The notes: generated by a model not told the origin, from the sequence alone. DNA of 64,000 bases from Lachnospiraceae bacterium (GCA_029225065.1 JAQXVT010000045.1:1-64000), one strand, 5' to 3'. Numbered from the stretch's first letter, positions 16,797 through 25,735 are shown. Program-made: numbers and translations.

Positions 16797-17885
16797 ATGA
16801 ATAGTACAAGGCGAATTTATCTGGATCAGATCCGCTGGATTACGGTCTGCATTGTGGTGATTTATCATGTGATCTATATGTTCAATGGCGTTCAGCGATT
16901 TGGCGTAATCGGACCGTTTAAAGAATATCAGCTGCAGGATGCTTTCCAGTATCTGGTATATCCATGGTTTATGGCGCTGTTGTTCACAGTATCCGGCATG
17001 ACAGCCAGATATTATCTGGAAAATCATAACACGGGAGAATTTATCCGGGATAAGACGCGGAAACTGCTGGTTCCCTCGACGGTCGGACTCTTTGCTTTTC
17101 AGTGGATTCTGGGCTATTATAATATGAAAATCGGCGGAGGACTCGAAAGCCTTCGTGGGGTTCCCGGGATTGTCCGGTATGTGATTATGGCAGTATCCGG
17201 GATCGGCGTGCTGTGGTACATACAGGTACTCTGGATTTTTTCCATGCTTTTGCTTCTGGTAAGAAGCGCCGAGAAGGATCGTCTCTGGACGCTCGGAGCA
17301 AAAACGCCGGTATGGTTTCTGATTCTTCTGACCGGAGGGGTATATGGAGCTGCGCAGATATTGAATACTCCGGTCGTGACGGTTTACCGGTTTGGCATCT
17401 ATGGCTTCTGCTTTTTCACCGGCTATTTCCTGTTTTCTCATGATGAGGTGGTGAAGCGGTTGAGCAGATGGTGGGTATTTCTTCTGATCGTGGCTGCAGG
17501 AACCGGGGTGTTTTATGCAATACGCTATTTTGGAGAAAATTATGCGGTGGAACCGGTGATTAATAACCCGGCGGCCTGCATCTACTGCTGGTTTGCAATC
17601 CTTGCCATCCTTGCTTTCATGAAAAAATATGGTGACAGGGAAAGCAAAATGGGAAGATGGATGGCCGCAAAAGCATGGGGCATTTATGTGTTTCATTATC
17701 TGCCGCTTGCAGTTACCGCTTATTACCTGAAAAAATTTGCACCGGAGCTTCCGGCAGCTGCCGTATATCTGGCCGTGGCAGTCAGCACGTTTGGCGGGGC
17801 ACTGCTTTTAAATGAGATCATCAGCAGAATACCGGTTGTGCGCTGGTGTGTGCTTGGACTGAGAAAGGAGAAAAAACATGTTTAA
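16797..17885 (+). CDS. Acyltransferase-3 family membrane protein
   Basis: The 362-residue protein has about ten hydrophobic helices and begins RRIYLDQIRWITVCIVVIYHV, matching the acyltransferase-3 family (RDxxR..A...V...H near the start). These proteins O-acylate carbohydrates or envelope glycans, or modify antibiotics. I chose ATG 16797 because AAAGGTGGG lies eight bases before it. It overlaps the next regulator gene by eight bases, so both are co-transcribed. The acceptor is unknown. Confidence 0.85.
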   Translation: MNSTRRIYLDQIRWITVCIVVIYHVIYMFNGVQRFGVIGPFKEYQLQDAFQYLVYPWFMALLFTVSGMTARYYLENHNTGEFIRDKTRKLLVPSTVGLFAFQWILGYYNMKIGGGLESLRGVPGIVRYVIMAVSGIGVLWYIQVLWIFSMLLLLVRSAEKDRLWTLGAKTPVWFLILLTGGVYGAAQILNTPVVTVYRFGIYGFCFFTGYFLFSHDEVVKRLSRWWVFLLIVAAGTGVFYAIRYFGENYAVEPVINNPAACIYCWFAILAILAFMKKYGDRESKMGRWMAAKAWGIYVFHYLPLAVTAYYLKKFAPELPAAAVYLAVAVSTFGGALLLNEIISRIPVVRWCVLGLRKEKKHV

Positions 17886-18294
17886 GGATAATCTTGTTTC
17901 CATGCGGAAAATGCATGGCTATTCACAGGATGAACTGGCCGACCGGATTGGGGTGAGCCGACAGACGTTATCCAAGTATGAGACAGGAGAGTCACTGCCG
18001 GATATTGAAAAATGCAGGCTGCTGGCAAATGCATTGGATGTCAGTATCGACGATCTTGTGAATTACGACAAGGAAGACAGCAGCAATCTCGGACTGGGCG
18101 TTCCGCCGAAAGGAAAGCACGTTTTCGGAATGACAAAGGTCGGAGAAAAAGGGCAGATTGTCATCCCGGCCAAGGCGAGAAAGATATTTGATATTCATCC
18201 CGGAGATAACCTGATCCTTCTGGGAGATGAGAGCCAGGGAATTGCAATCATAAAAGAAAATACGCTGCTTGAGATGCTGAAGAGCCAGGAGTGA
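17878..18294 (+). CDS. XRE-AbrB fusion transcriptional regulator
   Basis: A 138-residue protein with two DNA-binding modules: an XRE helix-turn-helix at residues 5-58 (SQDELADRIGVSRQTLSKYETG) and a SpoVT/AbrB swapped-hairpin domain at 84-130 (MTKVGEKGQIVIPAKARKIF..PGD). AbrB-type proteins control transition-state genes. The gene overlaps the acyltransferase gene, suggesting it controls that operon. The fusion is known in Clostridia, but its targets are not apparent here. Confidence 0.9.
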   Translation: MFKDNLVSMRKMHGYSQDELADRIGVSRQTLSKYETGESLPDIEKCRLLANALDVSIDDLVNYDKEDSSNLGLGVPPKGKHVFGMTKVGEKGQIVIPAKARKIFDIHPGDNLILLGDESQGIAIIKENTLLEMLKSQE

Positions 18295-18325
18295 GAAACT
18301 GCCTGAGACAGGGCAAAGCGGAGAT

Positions 18326-19021
18326 TCACGGGAGAATATAAGGCTCTCCCAGACTTTTTACTTCCCCTTCCATCGAACCAAGAAGCGTAAGACCTGCTTC
18401 CCGCGCAGTGAGAACGGCAGTCTTTACGGCACTGGTTTCGCCGGATAGGGCAACGATCACCTCATTCGTGTGGCTGGTACCTTCATTTGGGGTCATATAT
18501 TTTGCAATTTCCACGTCGGCTGATTTCACGGCAAGATCCGCCATCACCATACCGATTGCGGCCGGACAGCCGCAGACAAATCCGAACGCTTTTCCGCGCG
18601 GAATCCCAAAGGCTAATTCAAGCGCCTGATCGGCTCTCGGGGAAAATGCCATTTCCAGATGTCCGGCGCTGCTGACGTAGATTTCGCCGGCATTTCGTTT
18701 TGTCCTTTCAAGTGCAAGCTCCACTGCCTTCCGGGCATCCGCGACGGTCTCGGCACCGATCACGATATAGTTTCCATGACCGCCCGCGCCTTTGGTGTCG
18801 CGCGGCAGCATGATGGAAAGTACCTTTGTATTCGTTTCCTTCACCGCGTCGTCCACCGCGATGATCTGTCCTGTGGCGCCGATTCTGGAGCTGATGATTC
18901 CGATGCTGCGGTAAGGCGCTTCCATTTTCATTTTTTCACGAAGAGCGGGATCCACATTGGCAATGACAACTCCGATCGTGTCAAGCACAGTGGTTCCGAC
19001 AAATTCTGGTAATGTATTCAT
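18326..19021 (-). CDS. pduB: Bacterial microcompartment shell protein, PduB-like tandem BMC
   Basis: This 231-residue minus-strand product aligns along its length with PduB-type shell proteins (start FVGTTVLDTIGVVIANVDP; middle LPRDTKGAGGHGNYIVIG; end LTAREAGLTLLGSM). PduB has two BMC folds and forms pseudohexameric trimers in propanediol-utilisation compartment shells. It lacks the extra N-terminal extension of longer PduB forms. No compartment enzyme or other shell gene is in the window, and the neighbours are unrelated, so this copy is solitary. It may be a satellite locus for a compartment encoded elsewhere. Confidence 0.9.
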   Translation of the reverse strand: MNTLPEFVGTTVLDTIGVVIANVDPALREKMKMEAPYRSIGIISSRIGATGQIIAVDDAVKETNTKVLSIMLPRDTKGAGGHGNYIVIGAETVADARKAVELALERTKRNAGEIYVSSAGHLEMAFSPRADQALELAFGIPRGKAFGFVCGCPAAIGMVMADLAVKSADVEIAKYMTPNEGTSHTNEVIVALSGETSAVKTAVLTAREAGLTLLGSMEGEVKSLGEPYILP

Positions 19022-19059
19022 AATTATGTCCTGTATTTTTTGTATGTTGAAAAAAGGAT

Positions 19060-19072
19060 ATCATAAAATGAT
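19060..19072 (-). promoter_or_regulatory. Dyad in the shell-protein promoter
   Basis: Reading the minus strand, TTGTAA, a 17-bp spacer and TATCCT form a plausible promoter 50-80 bases before the shell gene. The dyad ATCATTTTATGAT lies in the spacer and -10. The same 13-mer lies in the possible upstream ahpC promoter (2133-2145), so a common regulator is conceivable. Confidence 0.4.
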
Positions 19073-19208
19073 GTTTTTTACAAGACGGGTGCAAAAACTG
19101 GTGCTGCGAATGCTGCAGTTCGCGGCGTGTATGTGAATCAAACAGGGCTGATAGCGGGAAGGTGAATTTGTAGTTTCTTATATAGATTTTCAGGCTGTAA
19201 TCCACTAA

Positions 19209-19237
19209 TTGACTTTTACCACTGTTTCCTTTATACT
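19209..19237 (+). promoter_or_regulatory. Promoter of the Lys/Thr-repeat peptide gene
   Basis: TTGACT at 19209-19214 and TATACT at 19232-19237 with a 17-bp spacer. The 120-base leader downstream can form a stem between CCGGAT (about 19275) and the later TCCGG (about 19317), so it may be structured. Confidence 0.7.
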
Positions 19238-19366
19238 TTTTGTAAAAGAGTCGTGTCTGATGCAATAGAAATTCTGCCGGATTTGTAATCCTGATGACTT
19301 GAAGGTCAGAGATCTGTCCGGTAAAAATAAAAAAAGGAGGATGCAGAAAATTTCTGCGAAAAACGT

Positions 19367-19669
19367 ATGAAAGCAAGAAAAAGATTCATTCCGGTACTCA
19401 TGGCAGCGGCAGTGTCCGCAGCATCTCTTTCCCCGGCAGCGGTATCTACCGCAGCGGTTCCGCAGTAGATTACTTCGGTGAAGCTGGAAAAGGGCAGTAC
19501 TTCGAAAGCTGTGAGCACCTATGCGCAGAAGGGAAAAACGACAACGAAAAAGAAAACGGCGAAATATGCGGCAACGGGAAAGACAACAACAAAAAAGAAG
19601 ACAAAATTTGCAACAACCGGGAAGACAACAACAAAGAAAAAGACGACAAAGACAAAATCAGCATAAGAG
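19367..19669 (+). pseudogene. Secreted Lys/Thr-repeat peptide gene interrupted by TAG
   Basis: From ATG 19367 the frame encodes a signal peptide (MKARKRFIPVLMAAAVSAAS, then an Ala-rich stretch), hits TAG at 19466-19468, and continues in the same frame to TAA at 19667-19669. The second part has three tandem 14-15-residue repeats of the form YAxxGKTTTKKKTxK, so the mature peptide would be highly cationic. Without the stop the product is about 99 residues. The Shine-Dalgarno AAGGAGG lies 26 bases before the ATG with a small dyad (GCAGAAA-A-TTTCTGC) between. I do not recognise the family. Confidence 0.6.
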
Positions 19670-19820
19670 AATAAAAACAGCATGGAGGCATCCGCTTATG
19701 GCGCGGGTGCTTCGTGTTTCAACGGAAGAAAAGATGATGTTTCTTAGATTACGACATATATAACGGAAGAAAGAAGTAAAAGCGGGAAGCGGTTTGAGAC
19801 AGAAAACGGAGTGTGATAAA

Positions 19821-20102
19821 ATGAACGTTATGCCAGTTCCGGAGCTGATTGAGAGAGTGACGGAAATTTGTAAAAAAAATAAAGTGAAACGACTGGATTT
19901 GTTTGGCTCGTTTGCGACGGGGACGGCGCTTCCGACAAGTGACATTGATTTTGTTGTGTATGGCTGCAAGGATATCGACAAGCTGGAAAAGGATCTGGAA
20001 GAGATCGAGACACTTCGAAAAATAGATATCTTCGACTTTGATGAGATTCAGAATGAATATTTGCTGGAGGATATCAGAAAATATGGAAGACAAATATATT
20101 AA
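19821..20102 (+). CDS. mntA: MntA-type minimal nucleotidyltransferase antitoxin
   Basis: A 93-residue protein with the minimal nucleotidyltransferase signature GSx10DxD: G29-S30 and D41-I-D43 (LDLFGSFATGTALPTSDIDF). In MntA/HepT systems this enzyme AMPylates the HEPN toxin on its active-site tyrosine and so neutralises it. ATG 19821 is preceded by GGAG at nine bases; an earlier ATG at 19794 lacks one. It overlaps the downstream toxin gene by 20 bases, the usual coupling in this system. Confidence 0.88.
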   Translation: MNVMPVPELIERVTEICKKNKVKRLDLFGSFATGTALPTSDIDFVVYGCKDIDKLEKDLEEIETLRKIDIFDFDEIQNEYLLEDIRKYGRQIY

Positions 20103-20496
20103 CCGCTATCATACATTTTGTAATAGTTTAAAAAAGCTGGAGAAAAGCCGCAGGGCAAATCCGAAAGCAGACTTTGTTGCAGAAGGAACCGTAATGAATT
20201 TTGCGCTTACATTTGATATCGCCTGGAAGGTTATGAAAGATATCCTAGTGAAAAAAATGGAAATACTCGATTTTGCGACGGAGTCCCCAAGAGAAACACT
20301 GGAGCAGGCGTTCACAAATGGAATCATAGATGATGACCGGTGGCTGGAGATGCTCAGAACCAGAAATCGGCTTGCACACGATTATGACGGGAGTCTGGCA
20401 GTGGAGAAATTTCATGATATTATTGAGGCATACTATTCTCTGCTTGAAAAATTCAGGGAAAAGGCACTGCGTTATTATGGTGATACAGCCAGATAA
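20083..20496 (+). CDS. hepT: HepT-type HEPN ribonuclease toxin
   Basis: A 137-residue helical HEPN protein with the complete catalytic motif R94-x4-H99-x-Y101 (RNRLAHDY). HepT toxins cut RNA; Tyr101 is the residue modified by MntA. The sequence follows the HI0074-like subgroup of HEPN proteins (nucleotidyltransferase substrate-binding). The start at ATG 20083, with CTGGAGG upstream, lies within mntA. All active-site residues are intact, so this pair looks functional. Confidence 0.88.
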   Translation: MEDKYINRYHTFCNSLKKLEKSRRANPKADFVAEGTVMNFALTFDIAWKVMKDILVKKMEILDFATESPRETLEQAFTNGIIDDDRWLEMLRTRNRLAHDYDGSLAVEKFHDIIEAYYSLLEKFREKALRYYGDTAR

Positions 20497-20559
20497 GCTG
20501 CAAAAGGGACATTCAGCCGGGAACAGGAAGAAAAGAAACTCGAAAGGAACTTATTTCAT

Positions 20560-21567
20560 ATGAACCGAATACTGATGCTGAGCACTGGCGGCACACTTGC
20601 ATCCTCCCACAGCGCAAACGGCCTTGCACCGGGACTTCATGGCGGGGAGATTCTGGACCGCATTTCCGGTCTGACGGAGGGCTTTACGGTGGAGGAGGAA
20701 GAACTGTTCATGCTTGACAGCTCCAACATGCAGCCGGAAGACTGGAGCGTGATCGCGGCGCGCATTTACAAGCGGAGAACAGAGTATGACGGAATTGTCG
20801 TGATCCATGGTACAGATACCCTGGCCTACACGGCAAGTGCGCTCTCGTTTGCACTGCAGGGAATTGAGATTCCGGTGGTGCTTACAGGCAGCCAGGTGTC
20901 GATCGAAAATCCGATTGCAGATGCGACGGAGAACTGCCGCGCGGCGCTTCACATGGCGGCGAGTCACTGTCCGGGTGTCTACGTGGCCTTCAACCGCAAA
21001 ATTATTCAGGGAACGCGGGCAAGCAAGGTGCGCACACGCAGTTTTGATGCATTTGAGAGCATTGATTATCCGTATGCGGCGCGCATCAACAGCGGAGGAT
21101 TGCTGATTAATCCCGCGCTTCGGCGTCGGGCGGGAAAATGTGTGCTGCAAAACCGATTCTGTACGGATATTTTTCTTTTGAAAATCTTTCCGGGCATGTC
21201 GCCGGATATTTTTCAAAGGCTGAAGGAAATGGGAATCCGCGGCGTCTATGTGGAGGCATTCGGCATCGGCGGACTGCCGTTTGAGGGCAGAAATCTGTCG
21301 GAGGCGATCGGAAGAGCTGTGGCGGATGGCATGGTGATCGCGGTTGGAAGCCAGTGTCTGTACGAGGGAAGTGATTTTACGGTGTATGAGGTCGGCCGTC
21401 AGGTACTTGCGCACGGTGTGATCGAGACAGGCAACATGACGTCGGAGGCGGCAGTCGCAAAGCTGATGTGGACGCTCGGACAGTATGAGGACCCGAAAAA
21501 AGTGCGCCAGGTCATGAGCACGAATCTGCTCGGAGAGATGGGAAACACAATCAACTGGAACGAGTAA
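20560..21567 (+). CDS. ansA: L-asparaginase, type I
   Basis: The 335-residue enzyme hydrolyses asparagine to aspartate and ammonia. Both catalytic triads' landmarks are present: the nucleophile Thr12 in TGGTLAS and the Thr85-Asp86 pair in HGTDTLAY. There is no signal peptide, so it is cytoplasmic and of the AnsA (type I) class. GAAAGGAAC lies in front of the ATG. The gene stands alone between the toxin-antitoxin pair and the arabinofuranosidase. Confidence 0.93.
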   Translation: MNRILMLSTGGTLASSHSANGLAPGLHGGEILDRISGLTEGFTVEEEELFMLDSSNMQPEDWSVIAARIYKRRTEYDGIVVIHGTDTLAYTASALSFALQGIEIPVVLTGSQVSIENPIADATENCRAALHMAASHCPGVYVAFNRKIIQGTRASKVRTRSFDAFESIDYPYAARINSGGLLINPALRRRAGKCVLQNRFCTDIFLLKIFPGMSPDIFQRLKEMGIRGVYVEAFGIGGLPFEGRNLSEAIGRAVADGMVIAVGSQCLYEGSDFTVYEVGRQVLAHGVIETGNMTSEAAVAKLMWTLGQYEDPKKVRQVMSTNLLGEMGNTINWNE

Positions 21568-21660
21568 AGAAAGAGCGGGAACCGTGCAGGCAGCTTGCTT
21601 TTTTATGTTCCGTATGGTAGTATTTTTGATATTATCAGGGATAAACATGGGAGGAAAAAC

Positions 21661-23697
21661 ATGAAAATAACAGGAAGAAAAAAAGAAACCGTTTCACCCG
21701 ATATGATCGGACTGTTTTTTGAGGATATCAATTTTGCGGCGGACGGAGGTCTTTATGCAGAGATGATTGAGAACCGTTCGTTTGAAGCGAAGGAAGCGTT
21801 CGGTACGCCGGGCAATTTTTACGCGGTGGATGATTGCGGGTATGGCTGGTCGGCAGTAAAGGGAGCAGACGGAAAAGAGCCGCGCCTGCAGTTTGTGACC
21901 GGAGATCCGGTATCTGAGGTAAATCCGCACTATCTGCGTTTTACGGCGACAGAGGCAGGACAGGGTTTTGCAAATAAGGCGTATGACGGAATTTTCCTGA
22001 AAAAAGGCATGGATTATAAAGTAACCTTTTATGCAAGATGTGTGCAGTACGAGGGAGAAAATTTCCGCGTTGAAGTGCGCAGCGCAGATGGTGTCTGTGC
22101 CGGTGCAGAGGTAAAAGCGGTAAAGCCGATCCCGTATCTTCCGTTTTCAGATCTTACAATTGAGATGAAAACGGGACAGTTTGATGAGGCGATCAATAAG
22201 ATTCACGAGATGGATAAAAACGGAAGATCGCGCTGCAACGACTGGGTAGCCTATGAGACGGTGCTGCATGCCACAGAAGATGCAAAGCATGCACAGTTTG
22301 TGATTGCGCTTGAGGAGGCTGGCGTAGTCGAGTTCGATCTGATTTCGATGATTCCGGGCGATGCAGTGGCGGGTGTATTCCGCAAAGATCTGTTTGAAGC
22401 GCTGAAGGCGACGACTCCGGGCTTTATCCGTTTCCCGGGCGGCTGTATCGTGGAGGGCATCAGTCTTGCGAACCGTTATCGCTGGAAACAGACGGTCGGC
22501 GAATTGAAAGATCGTACCTATATTCCGAATCTCTGGGCTTTTGACGATGATAGAAGCAAGGAGGGACTGGATGTACAGCGCCCGGATGCACATTACGGGC
22601 AGTCCTACGGCATCGGATTTTATGAGTATTTTCTGCTGTGTGAGCTGCTTGGAGCGAAGCCGCTTCCGGTACTGAATCTTGGAGCGGCATGCCAGTTCCG
22701 TACGACGCAGATGGTAGGAGTGGAAGATCCGGCATTTCAGGAGTACATCCAGGATGCACTGGATCTGATCGAGTTTGCAAATGGAGATGTCACGAGCAAG
22801 TGGGGAAGCCTCCGTGCACGGATGGGACATCCGCAGCCGTTTGGACTCGATATGATTGCAGTTGGAAACGAGCAGTGGGAGACGGAGTACCTCGATCTGT
22901 TTAAACGCCATGAACTGTTTGAGAAGGCAATTCATGAGGTATACCCGGATATGCGGCTGCTTGGAACGGCAGGACCGATCCTTGACGCACCGCTGACCGG
23001 CCTTGCGTGGGACTTCTACCGGAAGGGTCAGAAGACCAATCCGGATTTCTGCTATGCGGTGGATGAGCATTATTACGTATCTCCGCAGTGGATGTATGAT
23101 CACGTTGATCTGTATGACAGTTACCCAAGAGAAGTTGCGGTATTTGCCGGGGAGTATGCGGCACATACTGAAGATAAGGAAAATACACTGGAGAGCGCAC
23201 TGGCAGAGGCGGCACTTCTGACCGGCATTGAGAAAAATGCGGGTGTCGTGAAGCTTGCTTCCTATGCGCCGCTGTTCAATCGTATCGGCCACAGCCAGTG
23301 GAAGCCGGATATGATCTGGTTTGATGCAGAGAATGTATATCTGACACCGAATTACTACGTGCAGAAGCTGTTTGCAAACCATCTCGGAGATTACACCGTA
23401 GAGATGGAGGGACAGGAAAAAGAGCTTCGCGCGGACGGCATTTATGTTTCTGTCACACGGACGAACGCCGGTGAGGTGATTGTAAAGGCAGTGAATACAA
23501 ACGATCAGCCATATGTACTTGCGCTTACCGATGAGCAGGGAGCAAAGACAGAGGCAGACGGAAAAATCTGGACGCTGGAGCGTGCCGGTGAAAAGCCGGA
23601 AAATATGCCGGAGCCGTCGAAAGTGACGGAGAGCACGGTCAGAATCGACGGAGGTGTGATGCTTCCGGCGAAGAGCTTTTCTGTGATCCGGTATTAA
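21661..23697 (+). CDS. Alpha-L-arabinofuranosidase, glycoside hydrolase family 51
   Basis: A 678-residue enzyme releasing terminal arabinose from arabinoxylan or arabinan oligosaccharides. The acid/base Glu404 lies in VGNEQWE and the nucleophile Glu498 in FAGEYAAH, followed by the C-terminal beta domain of GH51. No signal peptide is present, so it acts on imported oligosaccharides. GGGAGGAAAAAC precedes ATG 21661. No sugar transporter is adjacent. Confidence 0.93.
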   Translation: MKITGRKKETVSPDMIGLFFEDINFAADGGLYAEMIENRSFEAKEAFGTPGNFYAVDDCGYGWSAVKGADGKEPRLQFVTGDPVSEVNPHYLRFTATEAGQGFANKAYDGIFLKKGMDYKVTFYARCVQYEGENFRVEVRSADGVCAGAEVKAVKPIPYLPFSDLTIEMKTGQFDEAINKIHEMDKNGRSRCNDWVAYETVLHATEDAKHAQFVIALEEAGVVEFDLISMIPGDAVAGVFRKDLFEALKATTPGFIRFPGGCIVEGISLANRYRWKQTVGELKDRTYIPNLWAFDDDRSKEGLDVQRPDAHYGQSYGIGFYEYFLLCELLGAKPLPVLNLGAACQFRTTQMVGVEDPAFQEYIQDALDLIEFANGDVTSKWGSLRARMGHPQPFGLDMIAVGNEQWETEYLDLFKRHELFEKAIHEVYPDMRLLGTAGPILDAPLTGLAWDFYRKGQKTNPDFCYAVDEHYYVSPQWMYDHVDLYDSYPREVAVFAGEYAAHTEDKENTLESALAEAALLTGIEKNAGVVKLASYAPLFNRIGHSQWKPDMIWFDAENVYLTPNYYVQKLFANHLGDYTVEMEGQEKELRADGIYVSVTRTNAGEVIVKAVNTNDQPYVLALTDEQGAKTEADGKIWTLERAGEKPENMPEPSKVTESTVRIDGGVMLPAKSFSVIRY

Positions 23698-23830
23698 AAC
23701 GTGGTCGAAAAACGTAAGGTGAAACCGCTCATAGTGGGATGTCTTATGATTCTGCGGGGTGAAAGTGCTTCCGAATGTCTGTTTTACTGCAAATAAACAT
23801 TTATGAACACGTTTCAGAGGGAAATAATGG

Positions 23831-23872
23831 TCCATCAGGAGATGCGGGAAACCTCGTTTCCTGGTGGATTTT
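23831..23872 (+). terminator. Terminator after the arabinofuranosidase
   Basis: TCCATCAGGA pairs with TCCTGGTGGA (one G-U pair), with an inner GGAAAC/GTTTCC helix, followed by TTTT. The rest of the gap to 23936 shows no gene. Confidence 0.8.
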
Positions 23873-23936
23873 CAAATTATAGGAAATAGCATTCTATAAA
23901 TGAAACCGTTCAGTTGGTAAAATTTTTTTGACTGAG

Positions 23937-24012
23937 ATCAAAGTGGACTTGAACTGTCTGTTTTAAGCGAGTCAGGCAAGTTTCCTGCTTTGATTGCGAA
24001 TCTCCACTTTGA
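23937..24012 (+). repeat. Dispersed palindromic intergenic repeat, copy 1
   Basis: An 11-bp inverted pair (ATCAAAGTGGA / TCCACTTTGAT) bounds this 76-bp element. It contains the left module GAGTCAGGCAAG and the right module GATTGCGAATCTCC, a variant of the core shared by the other copies further along. Confidence 0.7.
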
Positions 24013-24090
24013 TTTATAGTCATGAATATTTGGAGCGTCAGGCTTTGCGAGAATGTGGAAGAGGATGGAAACATAGAAAGAGGAAAGAAG

Positions 24091-25041
24091 ATGACAGATA
24101 CATTTGCCATGCTGCAGGAGCTGCTTGCACAGGATCAGTTTGAATTGCTTTTTTCAGAAGAGGAAAAGCCGGAGAACCTGCGGCTTGTCTATCTGATGAA
24201 TGATGCAGTGGAGAGCTTTCTTGTATTTCAGAAGGTACGGACGACCGGCAGCTACCGGAAGGACTATGAAGGCGAACTGGATGCAACTTTAAGCCGCAGC
24301 GGGGAAGAATATGTGCTGTCTGTCTGGCAGGGCGATTCGGTATTCACGATATTCTTTGAAGAACTTGCGCTGGAAGTGCATTGTTATGATTATGGGGAGA
24401 CGGGGCATTTCTGGGTGAAGGGCTGGGAATACCTGCGTCGTCTGGAATATCTCATCGCGATTGTGCGGGACAAATGTGACTATCTAGGTGAGCCGTACTG
24501 CTCCGGGGAGGAGCAAAAGCTGGCTGCGCTGGCTGATTTTCCGCCGCTGAATTACTGCAGTTACCCGGCTGTGCCGGAGCGTTATCTGGTGCGAAGAGAA
24601 GAGGCGGAGGGCGCGTCGCCAGAGGCGCTTGAGGTAATGACTGAGCTGGCAGAAGGAGCCGGTGATGCAACGTTACTTCGGGCACTTTGGCTGTATCGAA
24701 AAAGACCGCACTCCGTTTTGATTCGAAAATGGATTGCAGGGATGCTGCGAAAATGGGCGCATGCAGGAGTCGTGGATACGATCTGCGTAAGGCTGAAAGA
24801 GGAAAGCCGGCGTTATCCGAGACGTTCCTTTGGACCGCAGGAAGACGCAAGGCTTGCCGGACTTTTGAAAATGTCCGAGCAGCAGAAGGCTGCGCTTGAA
24901 AAAGAAAAAATTACAGCGGAGGTCGTGCGGGAAGAACGGTTTGCGGCGGCAGAGGATGGTATTGAGAACAGGGTATATCTAATGGTATATGGGAAGAAAA
25001 CGCGAGGGAACAGAATATGCAATGTAAAGGAAATTCAGTAA
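24091..25041 (+). CDS. Hypothetical protein, possibly DUF3878-like
   Basis: A soluble 316-residue protein with no signal peptide, no membrane helix and no catalytic motif I recognise. Composition is Glu/Leu/Arg-rich and mostly helical in the second half. GAGGAAAG lies before ATG 24091; the open frame reaches back to 24022 but without a ribosome binding site. I recall Lachnospiraceae proteins of this length under DUF3878, but this is a weak impression. It is probably monocistronic. Confidence 0.65.
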   Translation: MTDTFAMLQELLAQDQFELLFSEEEKPENLRLVYLMNDAVESFLVFQKVRTTGSYRKDYEGELDATLSRSGEEYVLSVWQGDSVFTIFFEELALEVHCYDYGETGHFWVKGWEYLRRLEYLIAIVRDKCDYLGEPYCSGEEQKLAALADFPPLNYCSYPAVPERYLVRREEAEGASPEALEVMTELAEGAGDATLLRALWLYRKRPHSVLIRKWIAGMLRKWAHAGVVDTICVRLKEESRRYPRRSFGPQEDARLAGLLKMSEQQKAALEKEKITAEVVREERFAAAEDGIENRVYLMVYGKKTRGNRICNVKEIQ

Positions 25042-25147
25042 ACAGGTGAATCAGGATATTCTTGCGTGTGGTGTGAGGAGCAGTTGCCGGGAGGTTGCCT
25101 GGCCTGGTTAAAATGTCAGCTTTACATAGAAGTATGGAGGATTACAT

Positions 25148-25735
25148 ATGGACGAACGATTGAAAAAACAGCTTGATTTCATCCTTGAGATCGACAAAGA
25201 AAAAAATATTCTGCGGCAGACGCATCTGTCTGGTCACGGCAGGAGGGAAAATGATGCGGAGCATGCGTGGCATATGGCAATCATGGCATATCTGCTGAAG
25301 GAATATTCCAATGAGCCGGTGGATATTGCAAAGGTGATGATTATGTGTCTGATTCACGATGTGGTGGAGATCGACGCGGGAGACACGTATGCTTATGACG
25401 AGGAAGGGCTGAAGACACAGAAAGCGCGCGAAGAGGCTGCAAAGGAACGAATTTACTCACTGCTGCCGGATGACCAGAAGCAGGAGCTGCAGGCACTTTT
25501 TGATGAATTTGAAGAAAGAAAAACACCGGAGGCCAGATTTGCGCGGGCGCTTGATAATCTGCAGCCGCTGCTTCTGAACAACAGCAATGACGGAGGCGAC
25601 TGGAGAGAGCATCAGGTGAAGGCAGAGCAGGTCTATGGAAGACAGCACCACACTGCAGAAGGCTCTGCGAAGCTGTATGAGGTGACTGATCAGCTGATTC
25701 AGGAGAATATTGCAAAGGGAAATATCCGAAAATAA
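25148..25735 (+). CDS. HD-domain hydrolase, YfbR/HDDC2-like
   Basis: The 195-residue protein has the HD phosphohydrolase ligands: His in NDAEHAWHM (near 40), His-Asp in MCLIHDVVEID (near 70) and Asp in the following helix. It resembles the HDDC2/YfbR group, which includes 5'-nucleotidases acting on deoxyribonucleoside monophosphates. ATGGAGG precedes the ATG. Substrate is inferred only from the family. Confidence 0.85.
   Translation: MDERLKKQLDFILEIDKEKNILRQTHLSGHGRRENDAEHAWHMAIMAYLLKEYSNEPVDIAKVMIMCLIHDVVEIDAGDTYAYDEEGLKTQKAREEAAKERIYSLLPDDQKQELQALFDEFEERKTPEARFARALDNLQPLLLNNSNDGGDWREHQVKAEQVYGRQHHTAEGSAKLYEVTDQLIQENIAKGNIRK

Noticed and set aside
20551-21648. 365-codon minus-strand frame opposite the asparaginase gene
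   Set aside because: Shadow of a firmly identified gene; His/Arg-rich, no known domain.
22147-23835. 562-codon open frame on the minus strand
   Set aside because: It lies opposite the GH51 gene, has a composition typical of a shadow frame (many Arg, His, Cys, Ile) and no ribosome binding site or family.
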